A stretch of DNA of 64,000 nucleotides, from the NCBI GenBank assembly GCA_028023455.1, contig JAQFVV010000064.1, forward strand, positions 2,387,825-2,451,824. Direction: 5' to 3'. How positions within the stretch are numbered: the stretch's first letter is position 1; every line of letters starts with the position of its first letter. The translations under genes and the position numbers were made by a program. Positions 57,144 to 64,000 of this stretch are shown here, in pieces. The stretch comes from Epiperipatus broadwayi. Lineage: Eukaryota > Onychophora > Udeonychophora > Euonychophora > Peripatidae. The notes under the pieces are model-generated. The model worked only from the letters and a program-made list of their open reading frames with translations. It did not search any database and was not told where the DNA came from.

Positions 57144-57990
57144 TTGAAAGAATTTAAAATGTCATTATTCATGCAAACTTGTATTGATGAATTCAATGTG
57201 AAGAATACTATTGAATGGCCATTGTTCTTAATCCATATCAAAAAAAATTTCACACTAAACGGAATAGAGGATAATAAACAAAAAGTTGCAGCCCTCTTAT
57301 ATTTTTCTGGTAAAAAAGTTATTGAGATAATAGGTTTTATGAAACTGTCATAACAGATAATATACCATATGAGGAATTAATAAAAGAGGTTAAATGAAAT
57401 GCTTCAGTCCTCATCCATCCTGCTATATAGCTCACTTAGATTTAAGAAACAGTTTAAGGGTAAAACAATAAAAAAAGTATAATTCAGCCCTGAAGGAGCT
57501 ACCAAAAGATTATGGGTATGGAGAGTTGGTCAAGGAAATAGTTATAAATCAATTGCTTTGGGGCAGGTATGATGATAGAAGCAGACAACAGTTGTTAACA
57601 AAAACTGATCTAATATACGAAATTGATATAGAGAATGAAATGGCTGATGAGCTAATTTTAGAACAGATTCATGCTTTTAAATCTAAAGATGATATTAATA
57701 CACAAGTTTTTAAAATGGATAAAAAATGTAATAATCTGTGAAAATCTGAATACAAAAAGAGAAATAAATTACTTGCTTCTGCTGTGGCAAAATAGGTTAT
57801 AGAACAAAAAAATTGTAAGTGGAAGCAAGACACATTTTAAATGTGGATGTCAGGACCATTTAACACGCATAACAAGAACAACCAAGAAAAAATTCAATGC
57901 AGAAAAATAGAGGAGGTAAACCCTTTAATACTCATGTTGTAAAAACATGGAATTTGAGGGACTGCAGCAATTCATAATAAAATTGCAAAA
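57144..57990 (+). pseudogene. Gag remnant of a Ty3/Gypsy-like element
   Basis: The first frame (57144-57353) reads CIDEFNVKNTIEWPLFLIHI, then FTLNGIEDNKQKVAALLYFS, then GKKVIEIIGF. This is the 'W..w...F..yl..nGi.dd..K.aaLLy.aG..v.ei' pattern of Gypsy-type gag. After frame changes, 57526-57741 gives EIVINQLLWGRYDDRSRQQL, then LTKTDLIYEI, matching the 'i..qii.g..s..lR..lL.....' capsid tail. A decayed zinc-knuckle region follows (CFCCGKIGY at about 57775, then FKCGCQDHLTR). Stops and frameshifts occur between parts. The interior of about 960 bp has room only for gag: protease, RT and integrase are absent. Confidence 0.75.
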
Positions 57991-58034
57991 AGAAATTACA
58001 ATGGAGAAAGATAGTGGCTCAGGAATATTTATAA

Positions 58035-58358
58035 TGTCTCGGCTTCTCAATGTTAATAAGTAGACTAGGATCAAACAGATTATCTCAACTTATTATTTTA
58101 AATGATTTAAGAGCATCCAAGCTTAAAGGATTGTGATGATGGTAAAAGCAAATGTACTTCCTGCCTTTACTATTTTAATATTAGTGAATAGATTTAATAA
58201 GTATAAGGATTTATATTCCTAATTAACTGCAATCAAGTTATATAAATTAGAGCAGCATTAATTGAAGTCTGAGTCACTGTGTGAGTTTAGTCCTCAAAAA
58301 ATAATATTCCATACTAAATTTATTTTTTTCCCAGGAATTAGTGGGTTAAGACATAGCA
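58035..58358 (+). repeat. 3' LTR of the gag-only element
   Basis: Begins TGTCTCGGCTTCTCAATG and ends TTAAGACATAGCA, 324 bp. A purine-rich stretch (GGAGAAAGATAGTGG, 58003-58017) lies just upstream, where a polypurine tract is expected. It matches the split 5' LTR. The RTE LINE copy B begins almost immediately afterwards. Confidence 0.75.
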
Positions 58359-58369
58359 CGATATATGAG

Positions 58370-61300
58370 AGCATATGCATTTACTGCAAAAAAAAGTTTG
58401 CTGTGAACTGAAAGACCTTTTGATTCTTTTTTGAGGCTTTAAAGGAACTGAGCAAAGTAAATTTCTAATATTCACTCCATATATTATCATTTTAATTGTT
58501 ATTGCTATACAATAATTCATATAGTGTACAAACATGGCTGTCTTGCTTACCAACATGTATCAGCCAGCATGGTGAGTTTATTGTCATTTTGTCTCTGAGT
58601 TTAAGTCCAAAAAACACCATGATTTTTTTTCCTCAGTTGACTGATAGTTCTTAACTGAAATATCACTTGTTTTCTTGAGAACAGAATGAATATGTGTGAA
58701 TGAACTTTGTAGATGTTTACACTCATGAGAGACAAAACTAAAACATGAATCTTACTCCCAGGAGATTGTGAAGTCAATTGCCAGGACAGCAATTAGTGAT
58801 GAAAGACACTTAAGAATCCCTTGATTGCAGACCTAGGCTGCCATTTGATAATGGCTTTTTGATTAGATATTTTCAACTACAGATCATTGTTAAATAAAGA
58901 AAGATTTCATGAATTGGAAAAAAATCTGTCAAACATTAAATGGGGCACTGCTAGATTTTTTGATGTTAGAAGAAAAACTGAAGAGACAATTAATTTAAAA
59001 GGTGTCTATATATTTTACTATAAAAAAACAAATATTGCAAGAACAAGGAGAGTTGGATTCATTATAAATAAAAAGGGAAATAACAACATTGTGTAAATTG
59101 ATGGTGTATCAAATCAGAGTGGCAAAATTAGTTATTCACCTTAATGGATGTTATCAAATACAGACACTTCAAATTTATGGCCTAACAAATTCTCATTCTG
59201 ATGAAAAGTAGAGAATTTATATTTTGATATACAAAATGTTTTTGATCATACCAAACCATATTTTCAATTTTCTATGGGAGATTTTAATACTAGAATTAGA
59301 AATGGCTGAAAAATGAGAGTGTGTGTAAATTTGATTATGGTATTAAAAATGAGAGGGCATACATACAAATAGAGTTTTCAAAAAAAGAAATCTGCATGTT
59401 ATGAATTTTGTCAGTCAGAAAAGCACTAAACAAAAATGGAAATGCAAGCATCCAAAATTATGTATTTAATATTGTAATGTTCTTAATAAATTCAACACAG
59501 GAAATGGTCATCAATTAGTGAGAGGTAAAATATGTGTTAATGCAAAAGTCGAGAGACAAAAATTATTATAACAACCAGTATTCTTATGTGATATTCATAA
59601 TCTTCAAAAACAATCCAATGAATGTAAAGTAGAACTTGCAAAAGATAGTTCAGATTTAAATAAAATGAATGGGAAAAAGAAATATTAAGGTAGTATTGAA
59701 CTAAAATGAAATATGAAGAAAAAAGAATAAGAAAATATATAAAAATGATCCACTAAAAAGAATTGAATATCTAGAGTTTGTAAAATAGTGCAAAAATGAA
59801 TTAATAATGATATAAAAAAATATAATTGCGAATTAACAAGAAAAGTTTCAAAAGTATAAAACAACATTTTGTCTTTTATAGAAAACTCACATCTCCAATG
59901 AAACAAAAAGATGAAACTATTACAAAAAAGAGAGATGATATAAAAGATATGAAAGAATTTTATGACGAATTATATAACAATAAAAAACAAGGTAACAAAA
60001 TATCTCCTATAATTGCTGCATCTTCTTAATTGTCCAGTGTTTTAAATAAAAAAGTGAGACATACAAATGTATATAAAAGGGAAAAGCTCCACTAGTTATA
60101 GATTGAATAATCAATATCTTAAAAGAAGCACGTGAAGAAAGAGAAAAATTGTTTGCAAATATTGAAATAATGAAGATCCACTTGATGATTGGAAAAATTT
60201 AGTAGTAATTTTAAAATTTAAAAAAAAAATTATAAAGAAAGTATTAGAGATTACAAACCTATCAGTTTTTTTAAATCAGGTCTATACTAAATTTTTATCA
60301 AAATAATTATTACTCATCTACAACAAATATAGAATTTCCATCAAGCAAAAGAACAAACAGAATTTAAAAATGATTTTAGAACTATATCCAAATATTAAAA
60401 GAAGTTAAAAAGTCTAATAATATTGATTTGCCATTATGTTTTGGATTTGTGGATTATGAAAAGATATTTAATTCATTGAGCATTCATCAAACAAAATGTA
60501 ACAACTGTGATTAAATTACAAAGTTATATTAATTAAAGTGAAAGATAGAAACTCTCTCGCATGCGCTTTTAGAATGCTTATATGACAGCCAATCAGAGTG
60601 GACTTCAGCCTTTCACTTTAATTACGAACTGTTTACTGCTTGCGCTTAATAAATAATATTTACATAAAGTTCTACTAAGAAGATTAACATTGGGAAGGGT
60701 GTGTAACTATGTGACAGCATATCTTTAAAACTTTTTACTGTAGTTATAACTTTGTGGGTTAAAATTGGAAGTTAAGTCATTAAAAATAAATGGTTAGTAC
60801 TTAAATCATCTAGATTTTACAGATAATGTAATTGCTTTTGCAAATAATGCTTTAGAGCTGTGGGAAATGTTATAAAAGTTATCAGATGAAAATTAAAAAA
60901 AAGGAATAAAGACAAAATAAAGATTTATTATAATGAATTACAATAAGTTATCTATTTCTTGGGCAAATTATTAATACAAGGGGAAACATAATGATAAAAT
61001 TACTCATTTTGTTGAAAATAAATTAATATTAAAAAGAAATATGCCTGTATGTTTGAAACAGATTTTTAACAAATGTGTTCTACCAGATCTTACTTATGTA
61101 TCTGAGAACTGGACACTTAATAAAAAATTAGTACAGAAACTTCAGACCACTCAATCAAATATGGGGAAATATATGTTAGGGAGAATGAAATGGAGCAAAA
61201 TGAAATGCATGGGTGAAAAAATAAACTGATATTACTGTCACTATTGAGATATTTAAGAGACTGAAGTAGAACTGGGCTAGTCTTATTGTTAAAAGAGATG

Positions 61301-61500
61301 ATAGTGGATGGACAATTGAAATATTAAATTGGATTCCAAGGGATTACAAAATACCTAAAAAAAGAGATGGTATGTGAGATGGGTGGATGAAATAAATATG
61401 TTTTCTGGTGTGATCTTGAGATGAGAGGCTAAAAATTGAAGAAACTAGAGTTAATCTTGAGAGACCTTTATCCTCCATTGGATCTATAATGGTTGAAAAT
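58370..61500 (+). pseudogene. RTE-clade LINE, near full-length but decayed (copy B)
   Basis: Endonuclease: 58887-59096 reads FHELEKNLSNIKWGTARFFD-VRRKTEE, then RVGFIINKKGNNNIV (the SEVRR and GVGF-I-KK hallmarks). FQFSMGDFNTRI near 59270 carries the catalytic GDFN. Linker and RT: VNAKVERQK near 59540; DMKEFYDELYN at 59960; RDYKPISFF at 60250; LPLCFGFVDYEKIFNSLS near 60430 (block A, F-x-D-Y-E-K-x-F). C-terminus: MPVCLKQIFNKCVLPDLTYV (61041), LVQKLQTTQSNMGKYMLGRM, the NWASLIV region at 61270 and LERPLSSIGSIMV at 61460. This is the order of RTE/BovB proteins, labelled 'craniofacial development protein 2-like' in many annotations. Numerous stops and frameshifts are present, and the block with the catalytic DD is lost or unreadable at 60490-60830. 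Confidence 0.85.
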
Positions 61501-61559
61501 AGTGATAATGGCAATGGACAAAATTAATGATAGATTTAAACTTGGATGGTGGGCTTTTG

Positions 61560-62010
61560 ATAGGAATAATGCAGTATTAACAGAAAATATATTTATGTGT
61601 TTGAAACTGATGGGTATATAATAAATAACTTTTACCAAGTTTTAGTTATGGATCTGAGATTTGAACATTTAAATAAAAAAATACAGAGACTTTAGACAGC
61701 TGAATGAACTATTAACAGATGTATGTTAGGAGTGACAAAAATATGCTGAAAACAAAATGGATGGGATAAAGAAACAAGTAGGTATGATTAAAGTCACTGA
61801 ATAAATTAAGAAACTAAAATGAAGCTGGGCTGGACATATTACTAGAAAATATAACAATAGAAAAACAGTTGAATTGCCAACCTGTCAGCCCAAGGAATTA
61901 TAAACAACTTATAAAGTAGATCAAATGTTTTCTAATGAGAACTTGGAGAGATCTTCATTTTAAAGTGATTGATAATGGCTAAAAATTATGGATATAAAGA
62001 TTGTCTTGGC
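61560..62010 (+). pseudogene. RTE-clade LINE 3' end (copy C)
   Basis: VLVMDLRFEHLNKKIQRL (61650), MLGVTKI (61725), then MKLGWTYY near 61815 (the 'LKWxWAGHIAR' equivalent), and ELGEIFILK*LIMA at 61940 repeat the C-terminus already seen at 61060-61490. This is a second, 5'-truncated tail right behind copy B. The duplicated order suggests independent insertion rather than tandem duplication, as the two differ strongly. Confidence 0.75.
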
Positions 62011-62731
62011 AAAAAACAGACTGATATTTTTGATATTGTTGTTTGATATTGTTTCATTGGGGGATTGCTTTCATAGATGTGTGTATGTATACATTGTAAT
62101 GATTAGCAAAATAATATAGTGTCACCTGATACTTACCATCAGGAAATATTTCAGGGATATATCCTATTTTTATATTAACATGATTGAAAAGATTTTTTTC
62201 TTAATATATAATGATTAAAGTAACCAATACAATACACCACTCTTTATCTGTGATATTTGTCTAAGTAGCATAGCATATGAGATACTCCGGATAAAATAGA
62301 TCAAAGATTTGTTATACAGGTAGACAATTTTATACAAAATATTTAAAACTGCACACTATTTAAACAAATAAAAAAATAATTTATTTACAAATTGATAACA
62401 ATATAATTATTATTACAATATGTCATTTTCTTCCAATAGCATACATCTTTTATTAACAATTTTTATCAAGCATATTTATTAAAACTATTACCAATATCTA
62501 TGGCTTAATCTAATAAAATTTAAATAAGCTGCTATGATATTTGTTTAATAGTCAAATCTCTAAATTATCATTTAATGTATGTTTCACAAGCGCATATGAA
62601 AAGACAAATAGGAACAAATAATTCCAATTGAATTTTTTGTAAAAAGTCCAGAGATTCACCACGGATATAATCCTTCAGGCTGTTGATCCTTATAAATATA
62701 ACTCATTTATTCAGCTTTGCTCCTTCATAGT
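62011..62731. other. No supported feature
   Basis: AT-rich. The - strand shows a 27-nt open stretch (62163-62137) with a very good donor (GATG|GTAAGTATC) but a poor acceptor. It is recorded here and not called. Confidence 0.4.
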
Positions 62732-62830
62732 AGATATATATATATATATTTTAACGATCGGGGGAGAAGGAGACTTCACGTAATCTGCACTACAGGGCGC
62801 CACTAGGCATTTGAACCTAGAAAATTTATA
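62732..62830 (-). repeat. Possible tRNA-like head next to (TA)n
   Basis: On the - strand TAGGTTCAAATGCC is a near-consensus B box, but it precedes rather than follows a CpG-rich stretch (CGCCCTGTAGTGCAGATTAC). A TA run lies at 62732-62750. The assignment is weak. Confidence 0.3.
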
Positions 62831-63800
62831 TAGTAGGCAGGTACGTTTAAGTTTAAAAAAAAAAATTTTTTTTATTTTAATTTATATATTTGGATTCCGA
62901 TCGTTTGCCCAAGGTCACTAGCTCATAGAGTAGCAGAGATTTTAAACATTTATAAGTTTCAATAGATTTCTATTCTCTCAAAGTATATATTAAATATTTA
63001 TAACAATAAAATAAAAGAAGCCACTGCCAGTAATTAACACACAAATAGATTTTTATTAACGCACATTTAAAATTGAGGAATAAATTTTATTTTAGATTTT
63101 AACATTAATATTTTTTTTTAAATTTAAATTACTATTTTAAATAGATCGCACAGATGGATATTTAAATTATATTTTACTTTAGCATGACGAGCATAGATAG
63201 TCTACATGGATTTTTTTTCACTTAAAACTTATCAAAACATTCATTCAGTCTCAGACTAAAAGTTCGTAGCCAACCCAATGTCAGCTTCCAGATATATATT
63301 TACAACCAATGCAATATGAAGATGCTAGCATAAAACCACGCTGACAGGTATGGGCATCTGACGGCGTGATATTATTTGAAGGAAATGATCCGTGTCTAGA
63401 TCAGGAAAGGGCATCTGTTAGACTAAGGAATCATGTATATAATTTTTTTTTATTTTAAAGAGTGCTACGTATGGGGGAAAGCGGTCTTTCTGCCGTCTTA
63501 TAAATCCCTGTCCATAGAGCTAGAAGGGGTCAATGGCGCAGGAAATACATCTGCCACCATCTCAACGATTTGGGGTCATGCATTCAGTTGGGCACGTTGC
63601 CCTGTATGCTAAACACGCTTCACATTACATTAATATAAACACCCATATATCCTTCCATAAGCATTGCCCTAACTACGAAACAAATAGCCTGACACTAAAA
63701 TCCTTTAAATTAAACATAAACGAATTTAAACAGTTATTACTCTTTATCCATGCAGCTATCTACACCCAACTTTAATTTAATACATTTTATTTAACAGATA
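62831..63800. other. CpG-richer patch, unassigned
   Basis: Between 63230 and 63640 the sequence is markedly less AT-rich with several CpGs. A donor-like GACAG|GTATGGGC at 63350 follows a stretch after CATTCATTCAG that is open for 30 codons in one frame (LRLKVRSQPNVSFQIYIYNQ) before a stop. The frame at 63533-63775 (MAQEIHLPPSQRFGVMHSVG) has no known domain. It could be an exon, a young repeat or a regulatory region. Confidence 0.25.
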
Positions 63801-64000
63801 GAAATAAATAACCTAGTTAAACACAAACATAAATAATTAAATTAAAAAAATGGAAATGATTGAAATAGCAAACGTATATAAAAACAAATATTTATAATTG
63901 ATTTAGAGTTCTATTCTTGGTCAGATAAGAGTACATTCATTTATATTACTTTTTTTTTTGGGATTGATTACTTATTGACGTTTTACGGTAATTATTTAAA

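Noticed and set aside
57144-57741. Domesticated gag gene of the host
   Set aside because: Frames are interrupted and LTRs are still recognisable on both sides, so it is a decayed transposon.
58338-58792. Two - strand frames antisense to the RTE LINE
   Set aside because: They are shadows of the LINE 5' region and carry no domain.
62137-62163. 27-nt - strand micro-exon with an excellent donor
   Set aside because: The acceptor (AATATAAAAATAG) lacks a pyrimidine tract, and no partner exon on the same strand was found.

Overview
This window is AT-rich, non-coding eukaryotic DNA, most likely from an invertebrate animal. The signs are long (TA)n tracts, tRNA-derived SINEs with A-tails, degraded LINE and Penelope-like retroelement reading frames, and no bacterial-style gene packing. 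By eye about three quarters of the bases are A or T. I cannot fix the taxon from sequence alone; cnidarian, flatworm, mollusc/cephalopod and arachnid remain possible. I see no intact host protein-coding gene. A few short, open, well-spliced candidate exons on the + strand (11519-11599, 15946-16008, 41061-41127, 44449-44470) suggest that much of the window is intronic sequence of one or more host genes.

Layout. 1-3170: a LINE reverse-transcriptase scrap, a 370-bp inverted repeat enclosing the zinc-finger tail of another LINE, and a frameshifted Penelope-like (PLE) GIY-YIG domain. 4000-4925: several palindromes and a second PLE C-terminal scrap. 4926-9942, 17037-21160 and 23001-about 26600 (inverted): three diverged copies of one large element with TTGTRCCCTT terminal inverted repeats, sharing a CCAAT/TATA promoter-like block. 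10058-10690: an RTE LINE tail and a third PLE scrap. 11800-12130: an inverted pair of tRNA-like SINE heads. 12190-13430: two CpG- and GC-richer islands of unknown nature. 14075-14257: a fold-back element. 21171-22990: a satellite-like array of 412-bp units in the same terminal-sequence family.

26600-44900 is mostly unremarkable AT-rich sequence with microsatellites, minisatellites (35106-35330, 36172-36430), long palindromes (31031-31264, 38282-38441), a SINE with clear target-site duplications (37435-37541) and several tRNA-like SINE heads. 45170-50762 looks like a degraded LTR retroelement on the - strand: two diverged long direct repeats flank a gag-like coiled-coil remnant, and a PLE fold-back, a 407-bp perfect hairpin and a SINE have since inserted into it. 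52140-62010 holds two RTE (BovB/craniofacial-development-protein-2-like) LINE copies, a third RTE tail, and a small gag-only LTR element (54743-58358) whose 5' LTR is split by the best-preserved PLE of the window. That PLE carries a reverse transcriptase with RYVDD, a GIY-YIG endonuclease, an inverted copy of its own 3' end and a hammerhead-ribozyme-like core. 62730-63640 is another CpG-richer patch.

The genes do not form a pathway. The biology visible here is successive transposition: PLEs that repeatedly end up tail-to-tail with an inverted copy of their own 3' end, fold-back elements seated in TA repeats, and LTR elements acting as landing pads.
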